NCBI RefSeq assembly: GCF_028898845.1 | Contig: NZ_CP118574.1 | Location: 4,437,001 to 4,501,000 of the forward strand | Direction: 5' to 3' | Source: Streptomyces sp. WZ-12 | GTDB taxonomy: Bacteria; Actinomycetota; Actinomycetes; Streptomycetales; Streptomycetaceae | Length of the DNA: 64,000 nucleotides | In this document: positions 26,076 to 34,402 of the stretch, piece after piece | Layout: every line of letters starts with the position of its first letter | Numbering within the stretch: the first letter of the stretch is position 1 | The notes under the pieces: model-generated | Seen by the model: the letters and a program-made list of their open reading frames with translations, nothing else | Told to the model about the DNA's origin: nothing | Database searches by the model: none | Position numbers and translations under genes: made by a program

Positions 26076-26698
26076 CACCGCCCCCACCCGACACCGCACC
26101 CATCCTCATCGTCGACGACATGGAGGAGAACCTCATCGCCCTCGAAGCGGTCCTGGGCTCCCTCGCCACCAAGGTCGTCCGCGCCCGCTCCGGTGAGGAG
26201 GCCCTCAAGGCCATGCTCCGCGAGGAGTTCGCGGTCGTCCTCATCGACGTCCTGATGCCCGGCATGAGCGGTTTCGAGACCGCCGCCAACATCAAGGGCC
26301 TGGACCAGACGAAGGACGTCCCGGTCATCCTGCTCACCGGCGCCGCCGTGGACCCCGACTACGCCTACCGCGGCTACACCGTCGGCGCCGCCGACTTCCT
26401 CATCAAGCCCTTCGACCCCTGGCTGCTGCGCACCAAGGTCAACGTCTTCCTCGACCTCTACCGCAAGAACCACCAACTGGCCGCCCAGACCACCCAGTTG
26501 AAACGCCTGCTGACCGGCCCGTCCGGAAGCCCACCGCCGCCGCCACCCCCCACCGACACCGCCGCCCTCGCCGATATCGCCAGCCGCCTGGCCCAGATCG
26601 AACTCCTGCTCCGCGACGCCCGCGACGCCGAGTCCACCGGCCTCGCCGACCGCATCGCGGCCCTGGAAGGGGAGGTGGAACGCCTGTTGGCGGGGTGA
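26072..26698 (+). CDS. osaB: OsaB-like response regulator
   Basis: 208 residues. Receiver domain with acidic pair D15-D16, phospho-acceptor D59 (VLIDVLMPG), T89 and K112 (LIKPFDPW). The C-terminal output has no DNA-binding domain; it is a Pro-rich linker followed by a predicted coiled coil ([20 protein letters not shown]). This matches the orphan-like OsaB architecture. It overlaps the kinase stop by 4 bp, so it is translationally coupled and very likely its phosphorylation target. Confidence 0.88.
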   Translation: MTPPPPDTAPILIVDDMEENLIALEAVLGSLATKVVRARSGEEALKAMLREEFAVVLIDVLMPGMSGFETAANIKGLDQTKDVPVILLTGAAVDPDYAYRGYTVGAADFLIKPFDPWLLRTKVNVFLDLYRKNHQLAAQTTQLKRLLTGPSGSPPPPPPPTDTAALADIASRLAQIELLLRDARDAESTGLADRIAALEGEVERLLAG

Positions 26699-26722
26699 AG
26701 GGCGCAACGCAAAACCTCCACC

Positions 26723-26756
26723 GGGACGCCCGCCTAGGCGTACCGCGGCGGGTCCC
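26723..26756. terminator. Imperfect hairpin between convergent genes
   Basis: GGGAC-GC-CCGCC pairs with GGCGGGTCCC (two-base bulge) in the 67-bp gap between the osaB-like stop and the stop of the opposing gene. Confidence 0.45.
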
Positions 26757-26765
26757 GCGTTCATG

Positions 26766-27671
26766 CTAGGCGTCCTCTCCGTGCTCGGGCCGGCAGTCGC
26801 GGCAGCGTGCTGGGCCAGGGGAGCGGATGGCGCGCTCGCAGCCCTCGCAGTTGTGGAAGGGAACGGGCGCGGGACGGGCGGGTTCAGGAGGCGGTGGGGT
26901 CTCGGGGAGGGGTGGCGGTAGCAGCGCCGTCAGGCGGTGGGCGAGAAGGCCCGCCGGGTTGCGGAGGGGCGCCGGGAGGTCGGCGCTCAAGGCTTTTCGG
27001 ACCGCCTCCGGGGGCACCTCGCGCTCCAACCAGGCGGCCACGCCCGGCGCGAGACGCTCGATGTCCCGTACGGGGAGGAGGAGTCGGGGGTCGTCCCGCC
27101 GCAGGTTGGCGAGCAGGGCCGTGGCGGTGGCGAGGTGCCGCGGGGTGCGGGGGCGGGGCAACGACGGCCTCGCCTTGGGCGTAGGCGCGGCCCGCTTCGG
27201 TGGGGCCGCAGCCTCGCTCCGCGCAGGGGCCGAGGGCCGTACGGGCACGGACTCGGGCACGGGCTCGGGCTTGGGCTTGGCTAGCCGCACCCTCCGCGTC
27301 CGCGTCGGCGTCGGCCTCGGGTTGTTGTACGAGGTCGTGACCGTCACCAGACGGCCATCGTCTAAGCGCTTCGTCACCCGCTTCAGGTACCCGTGCCGCT
27401 CCAACTCCCGCAGGCCGGTGGCAATCCGCTCGCGCCCCTCGGGAAACCGCTGGGCCAACGAGCGGATGTCGACCTGCGAGCCCTCGGGCAGCGAGAGGAT
27501 GTACACCGCGAGGCCGATCGCGCCGAGCGACAACTCGTGGTGCTGGGCGAGGTGATCGCCGATGATGGTGTACCCGGGCTCCTGGAACTCGGTCACCTTG
27601 TGCAGTCCTGCGGAGGACCGGTGTTCGATGTACGAAGCGCCCGTTCGCGCGCTAGTCTTCTTCTCATCCAT
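26766..27671 (-). CDS. Helix-turn-helix (winged) domain protein, replication-initiator-like
   Basis: 301 residues. The N-terminal winged helix (LSLGAIGLAVYILSLPEGSQVDIRSLAQRFPEGRERIATGLRELERHGYL) resembles DnaD/RepA-like and GntR-like wings. Then a Pro/Ala/Arg-rich linker, a helical segment, and a C-terminal zinc-finger-like CEGCERAI...CRDCRPEH. Such proteins are common near WhiJ-type clusters in Streptomyces. Function unknown; DNA binding is likely. Confidence 0.75.
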   Translation of the reverse strand: MDEKKTSARTGASYIEHRSSAGLHKVTEFQEPGYTIIGDHLAQHHELSLGAIGLAVYILSLPEGSQVDIRSLAQRFPEGRERIATGLRELERHGYLKRVTKRLDDGRLVTVTTSYNNPRPTPTRTRRVRLAKPKPEPVPESVPVRPSAPARSEAAAPPKRAAPTPKARPSLPRPRTPRHLATATALLANLRRDDPRLLLPVRDIERLAPGVAAWLEREVPPEAVRKALSADLPAPLRNPAGLLAHRLTALLPPPLPETPPPPEPARPAPVPFHNCEGCERAIRSPGPARCRDCRPEHGEDA

Positions 27672-27841
27672 CGGGAAGGTTTCGGCTTCCTAGGTGGTTA
27701 GGCCCTCGACCGGGATGCCAGCCCGTCGGGGGCCAATTGCTTTGCCGGGCTTGACTGTTGCCCGGCTTGGTTGTTGACGAGCCTGCACCGCGACGCCACC
27801 GGAAAGCCAGCCGAGAGCCCCTGGATCACCCCACCGGGTGA

Positions 27842-27890
27842 CACAGGCGTGCGAGCCTGTGCGGTTCGGTTTGGTTGGTTGGTTTTTTCC
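27842..27890 (+). other. Hairpin with T-rich tail in the 280-bp gap 27672-27951
   Basis: CACAGGC-GTGCGA-GCCTGTG is followed by a T/G-rich run ending in TTTTTT, the form of an intrinsic terminator on the plus strand. No plus-strand gene precedes it. A second hairpin (CCGGGC...GCCCGG) lies at about 27743-27764. The gap otherwise holds no gene that I can support. Confidence 0.4.
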
Positions 27891-27951
27891 CTACCGGTTA
27901 TGGGTTCTTGGAGCGTCCCGTCTCGCCGGAGCCCGCTCCGCCGGCCTCCGG

Positions 27952-28386
27952 TCAGCCCCACATCGGCAGGTCGAACTCCGCCCACACGGTCTTGCACGGG
28001 AACGGGCCGCGGACCGTGCCCCAGCGGTCCGCGAGCAGGCCGACGATGATCAATCCGTGCCCCGACTCGCCCTCCGCCGGCGCCCGTTGGAACGGGATCC
28101 GGTCGCCGCGCGCGTCCGTGACGCCGATACTGAGCGTGTCGGCATCGGCGGCCAACGCGAGGCGGAAGTCCCGTCCCGGGACGCGTCCGTGCGAGACGGC
28201 GTTCGCGGCCAGCTCGGCGATCACCTGAGCCGGCACCTCGAACGGCAGTCCCCAGGAACGGAGTTGCTCGGTGCCGAGGAGACGCGCCAGGCGTGCGCCC
28301 CGGCGCGTGGCGGAGAGTTGGACCCTGAAATGGAGCTTGGGCTCGGCGATTTGTTGCGTCACGTCACTTAGCGTGGCTGCGCGCAC
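27952..28386 (-). CDS. ATP-binding (HATPase, RsbW-like) protein
   Basis: 144 residues of the small Streptomyces anti-sigma-kinase-like HATPase family: N-box VIAELAANAVSHG, then DTLSIGVTDARGD and ESGHGLIIVGLLADRWGT. It begins at a GTG without a strong ribosome-binding site. It is divergent from an HTH-DUF5753/DUF397 pair across an 85-bp region with a palindrome; this trio is common in Streptomyces genomes. Confidence 0.85.
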   Translation of the reverse strand: MRAATLSDVTQQIAEPKLHFRVQLSATRRGARLARLLGTEQLRSWGLPFEVPAQVIAELAANAVSHGRVPGRDFRLALAADADTLSIGVTDARGDRIPFQRAPAEGESGHGLIIVGLLADRWGTVRGPFPCKTVWAEFDLPMWG

Positions 28387-28423
28387 CTACCCTGACCAGT
28401 AACGACGTCGACACGTTCGGTGA

Positions 28424-28440
28424 TGTCCAGGAGCTGGACA
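28424..28440. promoter_or_regulatory. Palindromic operator candidate
   Basis: TGTCCAG-GAG-CTGGACA, a perfect 7-bp-arm palindrome, lies 31 bp before the HTH-DUF5753 start. An imperfect AGGAC...GTCCT echo follows. It is well placed to be read by the HTH regulator for control of both divergent genes. Confidence 0.5.
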
Positions 28441-28471
28441 GGACGTCTCGGCTGTCCTGGAGGTGAGGCGC

Positions 28472-29320
28472 ATGCACGGCGATGTCACGGACGACTCAAG
28501 CTGGGCACTCGATCCGGACGATGACGCCCAGCCGTCCGTCGAGATGGTCGGACGGCAGCTCAAGCTGTGGCGGACGGCTGCCGGTCTACGTGCCGCCGAC
28601 TTCGCGAAGTTGATGGGCTACAGCGAGGGCTTGATCTACAAGATCGAGCGGGGAACGCGCATCCCGCGGCCGGAGTACCTGGCCAAGGCGGACCAGATCC
28701 TCAACGCGGGCGGAAAGCTCGCCGGGATGCGGGACGACGTGGAGAGGGCCCGATACCCCAAGAAGGTCCGGGACTTGAAGCGTTGGGAGGACGAGGCGGT
28801 CGAACTGGGGGCGTACGAGAACCACAACCTGTACGGGCTCTTGCAGACGGAGGAGTACATGCGAGCGCTGTACGAGATGCGGCGCCCGGCCTGGTCACCG
28901 GACGAAGTGAATCGCCTGGTGGCGGCTCGTATGGCACGGTGGTCGATTTTCGAACGCACTCCGGCTCCCGCGCTCACATTCGTCCAGGAAGAGGTGACCA
29001 TCAGGCGCCCCCTCGGGGGGAGAATGGTGCACCGGCGACAGCTCGAACACCTGTTGGAGGTAGGCCAGTTGCGGAACGTTGAGATCCAGGTGATGCCGAC
29101 GGACCGCGAGGACCACGCAGGCATGGGTGGTCAGATCGAGGTGATGAAGTTTGCTGACGGCAGTGCCGTCGGCCACTCGCTGAACCAGTTCGGCACCCGA
29201 CCCGTCTCTGACCCAAAGCTGATCCGAATCCTCGAACTGCGCTATGGAATCATCCGATCTCAGGCCCTCACGCCCCGGGAATCGCTCGCCTTCATCCAAA
29301 AAGTGGTGGGAGAAACATGA
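28472..29320 (+). CDS. HTH (XRE) regulator with DUF5753 domain, WhiJ-like
   Basis: 282 residues from the ATG at 28472 (GGAGG 8 bases upstream). HTH: LKLWRTAAGLRAADFAKLMGYSEGLIYKIERG. DUF5753: ENHNLYGLLQTEEYMRALYE and LRNVEIQVMPTDREDH. Its stop overlaps the start of the DUF397 gene (ATGA). Third HTH-DUF5753 protein of the window, clearly diverged from the other two. Confidence 0.88.
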   Translation: MHGDVTDDSSWALDPDDDAQPSVEMVGRQLKLWRTAAGLRAADFAKLMGYSEGLIYKIERGTRIPRPEYLAKADQILNAGGKLAGMRDDVERARYPKKVRDLKRWEDEAVELGAYENHNLYGLLQTEEYMRALYEMRRPAWSPDEVNRLVAARMARWSIFERTPAPALTFVQEEVTIRRPLGGRMVHRRQLEHLLEVGQLRNVEIQVMPTDREDHAGMGGQIEVMKFADGSAVGHSLNQFGTRPVSDPKLIRILELRYGIIRSQALTPRESLAFIQKVVGET

Positions 29321-29580
29321 CCCTCAAGCCTTCTGCCCGGACTGCATCCACGCTGGAGTGGTTCAAGAGCAGCTACAGCAGCGGCAATGAGCGTGACGAC
29401 TGCGTCGAAGTGGCCTGGACCAAGAGCAGCTACAGCGACAGCAGCGACATCAACGACTGCGTTGAGGTAGCCGCAACCCCCTCCACCATCCACATCCGCG
29501 ACTCAAAGAACGTCGACGGCCCCCACCTTCACGTCCCCCCGGGCGCCTGGGTCGGCTTCGTCGCGTTCGCCAGGAGCTAG
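29317..29580 (+). CDS. DUF397 protein with a duplicated N-terminal block
   Basis: 87 residues. The conserved block FKSSYSSGNERDDCVEVAW is followed immediately by a second version, TKSSYSDSSDINDCVEVAA, before the usual IRDSKN...PPGAWVGFVAF block. Normal DUF397 proteins have one such block. Start overlaps the regulator stop. Confidence 0.88.
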   Translation: MTLKPSARTASTLEWFKSSYSSGNERDDCVEVAWTKSSYSDSSDINDCVEVAATPSTIHIRDSKNVDGPHLHVPPGAWVGFVAFARS

Positions 29581-29590
29581 GCGCAAGCCG

Positions 29591-30142
29591 TTAGACGGCG
29601 ACCCGGCTCAGGCCCAGCATCGCCAGCTCAGGGTCCTCGCGGAGCTTGGCCAGGGCGCGGGAGACCGCGCTCTTGACCGTGCCGACCGAGACCTCCATGA
29701 CCTCGGCGGTCTGGGCCTCGCTGAGGTCCTCGTAGTAGCGCAGGACGACCATCGCGCGCTGCCGCGCCGGCAGGCGCATGATCGCGCGCCACATCGCGTC
29801 GCGCAGGCCCTGGAGTTCGGCCGGGTCCGGCGCCGGTATCGGGTCCGGCTCGGGCAGCTCGTCGCAGGCGAACTCCTCGACCTTGCGCTTGCGCCACTGC
29901 GAGGTGCGGGTGTTGATCAGCGCGCGGCGCACATAGCCGTCCAGCGCGCGGTGGTCCTCGATGCGCTCCCAGGCCACAAAGGTCTTGGTGAGCGCGGTCT
30001 GGAGGAGGTCTTCGGCGTCGTTCGGGTTGGAGGACAGGGACCGCGCGGCGCGCAGCAGAACCGGCCCCCGGGCCCGTACATAGGACGCGAACGACGGGAA
30101 CGTCGCGGGCGTCGAGGCGCTTGTGCACACTGACGTGGTCAT
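29591..30142 (-). CDS. SigE-family ECF RNA polymerase sigma factor
   Basis: About 183 residues from the ATG at 30142. Region 2 (FASYVRARGPVLLRAARSL...NDAEDLLQTALTKTFVAW) and region 4 (LPARQRAMVVLRYYEDLSEAQTAEVMEVSVGTVKSAVSRAL) are clear. No anti-sigma gene is next to it. The sequence belongs to the large actinobacterial SigE-type ECF group; its regulon is not evident. Confidence 0.88.
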   Translation of the reverse strand: MTTSVCTSASTPATFPSFASYVRARGPVLLRAARSLSSNPNDAEDLLQTALTKTFVAWERIEDHRALDGYVRRALINTRTSQWRKRKVEEFACDELPEPDPIPAPDPAELQGLRDAMWRAIMRLPARQRAMVVLRYYEDLSEAQTAEVMEVSVGTVKSAVSRALAKLREDPELAMLGLSRVAV

Positions 30143-30313
30143 GTGTTCCACGCTAGGAGTGGGGAAGGGCGAGGGCGTCGGCCCAGGGTGCCGAAGCGTC
30201 GTCCGCCTCAAGTTGTACGGGCGGCCTCCCTCTCACCTCCTCAAGGCGGAGCGCGAGGGATACTCCCCTAGGGACTGCCCGGCGGACCAGGTGACTTCTC
30301 GCCCTCTGGCCCG

Positions 30314-30418
30314 TTGGCGGCCGTCCTGACCGATGCGGATGCCGAGGGCCGCATCAACTGGTCGATGGTGGGCGTGGGTTCCACCGCCTGCCGGGCCCAC
30401 CAGCACGCCGCGGGAGTC
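30314..30418 (+). pseudogene. IS5-family transposase scrap
   Basis: A 35-codon stretch reads TDADAEGRINW...GSTACRAHQHAAG, matching the region around the first catalytic Asp of IS5-family transposases, where VDST.VRAHQHAA is expected. Here the Asp is replaced by Gly and nothing else of the element remains. The rest of the 330-bp gap 30143-30473 has no gene. Confidence 0.6.
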
Positions 30419-30473
30419 TTCGGCTGGGAGTTCTGCGGCGTACGGGCGGGCTCCTGGGCCCGGGAGCGGCGGT

Positions 30474-30896
30474 CTACCGAGGTGCGTCGGGATACGCGGC
30501 GGTCGCGCGGATTTCGACGAGGAGTCCGGGGCTGGCGAGGCCGCTGACCCCGATGATCGTCCAGGTCGGGTAGGGCGCTTTGACCAGGCGCTGCTTGGCC
30601 TCGATGAAGCCGGGCAGGTGCTGGCGGATGTCGACGTGGTAGCTGGTGACGTCGACGAGGGCGGAGGCGTCGAGGTTCTCCAGCCGAAGGATCTCTTCGA
30701 TCTTCAAGAGGGCGATCTCGGTCTGCTCTTCGATGGTGTCCGGGATGGTTCCGTCGGCGCGGCGACCGATCGTTCCGGCGATGAACAACAGGCCGTGCGC
30801 GCGGACCGCGGCGGAATAGCCGAAGCTCTCGAAGGCGCTGGTGGTTTGCCCGAAGACCGGGTTGTCCTCGGGGACCTGAACGGTGTGGACGGTCAT
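30474..30896 (-). CDS. RidA/YjgF-family protein
   Basis: 140 residues from the ATG at 30896 (AGAGGAAG upstream). The RidA fold is supported by LLFIAGTIGRRADGTIPDTIEEQTEIALLKIEEIL and the C-terminal LLVEIRATAAY; the family Arg that binds the substrate carboxylate is in IRATA. Members hydrolyse reactive enamine/imine intermediates or act as related deaminases. It follows an HD-domain gene by 47 bp on the same strand. Confidence 0.88.
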   Translation of the reverse strand: MTVHTVQVPEDNPVFGQTTSAFESFGYSAAVRAHGLLFIAGTIGRRADGTIPDTIEEQTEIALLKIEEILRLENLDASALVDVTSYHVDIRQHLPGFIEAKQRLVKAPYPTWTIIGVSGLASPGLLVEIRATAAYPDAPR

Positions 30897-30943
30897 TGTG
30901 GTGCTTCCTCTTCCTTGTTGACGGGGTCGTGGAGTCCGTGGAG

Positions 30944-31618
30944 TCAGTTGCCCCAGCGGGACGAGCGGGCGGCGTGCTCCATCCGGGTCCGGCCGTAGGT
31001 CTCGCGTTCGCGGAGGAATTCGCCGGGGATCGCGTACCGGGGTGCGTTCTTCGGGTTCTTCGCGGCCTGCGCGACGATCGCGTCGGTGAGTGAACGGACC
31101 ATCTCCAGCCGTGGATAGGCGGCGTGCACGGCGTCGGCCTGCTCGTCGCTGACGGCGTCGGCGTGGTCGGTACCCATCGGGCCGCCGAAGTCGAGGCCGA
31201 CGCCTGCGCGGACGAGTACGCACAGCGTGCCGCGGCGTTCCGCGATGCCCGGGGAGGTGTGCAGGGCGATGGCTTGCCAGACCTGGTCGGCGTCGGCTGC
31301 GGCTACTCCGTGGTCCATCAGGAATGCGGCGGCCCGGTCGGCGCCTTCGACCTCGAACCGCTGGCTGTGCGGGCCGTCCGAGGCCACGCCGAGGTCGTGC
31401 AGCGCGCACGCGGCGAACAACAGGTCGTCGTGGTAGTCGTGGCCGACGGTCAGTCCGAGGCGGCCGGCAGCCAGCCGGGCGAACAGGTAGCTGCGGATGC
31501 TGTGGTTGAAGACGGACGGCGTTTCCACCGGTCGGATGAGGTTCACGACGGCGTCGGCAAGCGGCGTGCCGGGCAGCGTGATCGGGTCGGTGGTCGTCTC
31601 GTGAGGAGATTCGGTCAT
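30944..31618 (-). CDS. HD-domain metal-dependent hydrolase-like protein
   Basis: 224 residues. Metal ligands are visible in NHSIRSYLFA, CALHDLG and IALHTSPG. Same subfamily as the gene at 4594-5307 (LFHDLG and IALHTTPE there); both resemble cyanamide hydratase-type HD proteins. It is divergent from a GlxA regulator and upstream of RidA, suggesting a small nitrogen-compound detoxification unit (inference). Confidence 0.82.
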   Translation of the reverse strand: MTESPHETTTDPITLPGTPLADAVVNLIRPVETPSVFNHSIRSYLFARLAAGRLGLTVGHDYHDDLLFAACALHDLGVASDGPHSQRFEVEGADRAAAFLMDHGVAAADADQVWQAIALHTSPGIAERRGTLCVLVRAGVGLDFGGPMGTDHADAVSDEQADAVHAAYPRLEMVRSLTDAIVAQAAKNPKNAPRYAIPGEFLRERETYGRTRMEHAARSSRWGN

Positions 31619-31689
31619 GTCTTCAGCCTGGCCGTGACCGCCCTGACCTGGTGAGAGGCAAAATTTCCTTACTTCGTTAGAATCTCGCC

Positions 31690-32655
31690 ATGACAGTGCA
31701 TCGAGTCGCGGTCCTGGCGCTGGACGGAGTCACCCCACTCGACCTGGCGATCCCGACGCAGATCTTCACCGCGCGGCCGGAAACCCCCTACGAGATGACC
31801 CTGTGCGCGCTGGAGGCGAAGGTGGCCACCACTGCGGGCTTCACACTGGTCGCCGACGGGGGCCTGGAACAGGTGCGCGCCGCCGACACCGTGATCGTGC
31901 CGGGATTCGAACCGAACCACCTCCCGTTGCCGGACGCCGTGCTCGATGCACTGGCCGAAGCGCGCGACCGGGGCAGGCGTGTGGTGTCGATCTGCACGGG
32001 CGCGTTCGCGCTGGCCGCGGCGGGCGTGCTGGACGGGCTGCACGCCACGACCCACTGGAAGCACATCGACGACTTCGAGCGGGACTTCCCGGCCGTCACG
32101 GTCGACCGCGACGTGCTCTACGTCGACGAGGGCGAGGTGCTCACCTCGGCCGGGGTGTGCTGCGGCATCGACCTGTGCCTGCACATCGTGCGCCGCGACC
32201 TGGGAGCGGAGGTGGCCAACCAGATCGCCCGCGGTCTGGTCGCCGCCCCCCACCGAGACGGTGGGCAGGCCCAGTACGTGCCGGCTCCCGTCGCGGTGGC
32301 CGGTCAGGCGTCGCTGTCCGGTACCCGTGGATGGGCCCTGCACCGGCTCGGCGAGCCGCTCACGCTGCGCGTGCTCGCCCGGCACGCGGGCGTCTCGCAG
32401 CGCACCTTCATGCGCCGGTTCAGCGAGGAGACGGGCACGACCCCGTTGCAGTGGCTGCTCAACGCCCGGATCGGCAGGGCGCGGGAACTGCTGGAAACCA
32501 CGGACCGCTCGGTGGAACAGGTGGCGCGGGACTGCGGGTTGGGCACGGCAGCCAACCTGCGGCTGCACTTCCGGCGCGCGCTGGACACCACCCCCACTGC
32601 CTACCGCCGCACCTTCACCCGCTCGACGTCGCCAGCGGTCCCGCGCTCGGACTGA
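31690..32655 (+). CDS. GlxA-family transcriptional regulator (DJ-1/PfpI + AraC HTH)
   Basis: 321 residues. DJ-1-like domain with SICTGAFALAAAGVLDG and TTHWKHIDDF; AraC domain with LARHAGVSQRTFMRRFSEET and ARDCGLGTAANLRLHFRRAL. Very similar to the regulator at 1304-2353 (both share VLYTDEG/VLYVDEG and GGQAQYV). It is divergent from the HD gene across 71 bp and probably regulates the HD-RidA pair. Confidence 0.87.
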   Translation: MTVHRVAVLALDGVTPLDLAIPTQIFTARPETPYEMTLCALEAKVATTAGFTLVADGGLEQVRAADTVIVPGFEPNHLPLPDAVLDALAEARDRGRRVVSICTGAFALAAAGVLDGLHATTHWKHIDDFERDFPAVTVDRDVLYVDEGEVLTSAGVCCGIDLCLHIVRRDLGAEVANQIARGLVAAPHRDGGQAQYVPAPVAVAGQASLSGTRGWALHRLGEPLTLRVLARHAGVSQRTFMRRFSEETGTTPLQWLLNARIGRARELLETTDRSVEQVARDCGLGTAANLRLHFRRALDTTPTAYRRTFTRSTSPAVPRSD

Positions 32656-32804
32656 GAGCGGACTGAGAGCGGCCACCACGACGCCGAAGGGTTGGTGGAG
32701 CCCCTCCGACGCTGCTGAGGGTGGGCGTCTTCCAGGGGGTGAGCGGAGGTGCCGCGGCCTAGGGCCGGTCCGGTGGGGCAGGCCCTAGTCGCCCCCGACC
32801 GCGG

Positions 32805-33971
32805 CTACCCCGCCCGCCCCAACACCAGCCCCGACGTGGGCACTCCGGTGCCGGCCGTGACCAGGACGTGGGCCGCGTCGGGGGCCTGATTCGGGCTGGT
32901 GCCCCGGAGTTGGCGGACCGCCTCGGCGATCCCGTTCATGCCGTGCAGATACGCCTCGCCGAGCTGGCCGCCGTGGGTGTTCAGGGGAAGGGCGTCGGCG
33001 GCCACGAAGTCCGCGGCCTCGCCCCGCCCGCAGAAGCCGAACTCCTCCAACTGCATGAGGACGAAGGGGGTGAAGTGGTCGTAGAGGACGGCGACGTCGA
33101 TGTCGGCGGGGGTCAGGCCGGAGGTGCGCCAGAGCTGGTCGGCGACGACGGTCATCTCCGGCAGGCCGGTGAGGTCGTCGCGGTAGAAGCTGGTCATCTG
33201 CTCCTGGGCGCGGCCGGCGCCCTGGGCCGCGGCGGTGATCACCGCGGGCGGGTGCGGCAGCTCGCGGGCGCGCTCGACGGAGGTCACCACCAACGCCTGG
33301 GCGCCGTCGGTCTCCTGGCAGCAGTCCAACAGCCGCAGCGGCTCGACGATCCAACGGGAGGCGGCGTGGTCGGCGAGGGTGATCGGCTTGCCGTGGAAGT
33401 ACGCGGCCGGGTTGCGGGCGGCGTGCCGGCGATCGGTGACCGCGACATGGCCGAAGGCGTCCGGGGTCAGGCCGTGGGCGTGCAGATAGCGCTGGGCGGC
33501 CATGGCGACCCAGGACGCGGGGGTGAGCAGACCGAAGGGGAGGTTCCAGCCCAGCGCGGCGCCCTCGGCGGACGGTTCGCGCCGCTGGACGCCGGCGCCG
33601 AAGCGGCGGCCGGAGCGCTCGTTGAAGGCGCGGTAGCAGACCACCACGTCCGCCAGGCCGGTGGCGACCGCGAGGGCCGCCTGTTGGACGGTGGCGCAGG
33701 CCGCGCCGCCCCCGTAGTGGACCCGGGAGAAGAAGGTCAGCTCGCCGATGCCGGCCGCCTGGGCGACGGTGACCTCGGGGTTGGTGTCCATGGTGAAGGT
33801 GACCAGCCCGTCGACGTCGGCCGGGGTCAGCCCGGCGTCGGCCAGCGCGGCCTGCACGGCCTCGACGGCGAGGGTGAGTTCGCTGCGCCCGGAGTCCTTG
33901 GAGAACTCGGTGGCGCCGATGCCGACGACGGCGGCCCGGCCGCCGAGGGCGTCGGGGCGGTGGCGGCTCAT
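32805..33971 (-). CDS. Thiolase-fold lipid-transfer protein, Ltp2-like aldolase
   Basis: 388 residues. Thiolase-superfamily N-terminus (VVGIGATEFSKDSGRSELTL) and conserved HYGGGAACATVQQA; the C-terminal NTHGGQLGEAYLHGMNGIAEA block is typical of SCP-x/Ltp proteins. In Mycobacterium the Ltp2 homologue does the retro-aldol release of propionyl-CoA from the steroid side chain and binds the DUF35 domain of ChsH2. A DUF35-containing gene is in this operon, supporting the same role. Start overlaps the upstream stop (ATGA). Confidence 0.82.
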   Translation of the reverse strand: MSRHRPDALGGRAAVVGIGATEFSKDSGRSELTLAVEAVQAALADAGLTPADVDGLVTFTMDTNPEVTVAQAAGIGELTFFSRVHYGGGAACATVQQAALAVATGLADVVVCYRAFNERSGRRFGAGVQRREPSAEGAALGWNLPFGLLTPASWVAMAAQRYLHAHGLTPDAFGHVAVTDRRHAARNPAAYFHGKPITLADHAASRWIVEPLRLLDCCQETDGAQALVVTSVERARELPHPPAVITAAAQGAGRAQEQMTSFYRDDLTGLPEMTVVADQLWRTSGLTPADIDVAVLYDHFTPFVLMQLEEFGFCGRGEAADFVAADALPLNTHGGQLGEAYLHGMNGIAEAVRQLRGTSPNQAPDAAHVLVTAGTGVPTSGLVLGRAG

Positions 33972-34402
33972 CGGCCCTCCCCCGGGACGCTGACGGTGAC
34001 CGTGCCGGTGACGTGGTGGCCCAGGCCGTTGGTCCCGACGATCCGCACCTCGCTGGTGTCGCCGTCGACGGCGGTGACGGTACCGCGCAACACCATGGTG
34101 TCCCCGGGGTGGTTGGGGGCGCCGAGCCGGATGGCGACCTTCCGCAACACGGACCGGGGGCCGAAGTGGTCGGTGACGTAGCGGCCGACGAGGCCGTTGG
34201 TGGTCAGGATGTTCATGAAGATGTCCGGGGAGCCCTTCTCCCTGGCGGCCTCGGCGTCGTGGTGCACGTCCTGGTAGTCGCGGGAGGCGATCGCCCCGGC
34301 GACGATCAGGGTGCGGGTCAGGGGCAGGGTGAGCGGCGGGAGCTCCAGGCCCACGTGGGGCGCGGGCGTCGGGCCGGCGTCCCGGGCGGCGTCGGGGGTC
34401 AT
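33968..34402 (-). CDS. MaoC-like hydratase (ChsH1-like)
   Basis: 144 residues of hot-dog fold. The hydratase motif YQDVHHDAEAAREKGSPDIFMNILTT contains the Asp/His pair. In the igr operon of M. tuberculosis ChsH1 pairs with the MaoC part of ChsH2 to hydrate a steroid enoyl-CoA. It overlaps the upstream acyl-CoA dehydrogenase stop by 4 bp and the next start by 4 bp. Confidence 0.82.
   Translation of the reverse strand: MTPDAARDAGPTPAPHVGLELPPLTLPLTRTLIVAGAIASRDYQDVHHDAEAAREKGSPDIFMNILTTNGLVGRYVTDHFGPRSVLRKVAIRLGAPNHPGDTMVLRGTVTAVDGDTSEVRIVGTNGLGHHVTGTVTVSVPGEGR

Noticed and set aside
32656..32804. Possible transposase remnant between the GlxA gene and the igr-like operon
   Set aside because: No recognisable transposase motif in any frame; too short to support.
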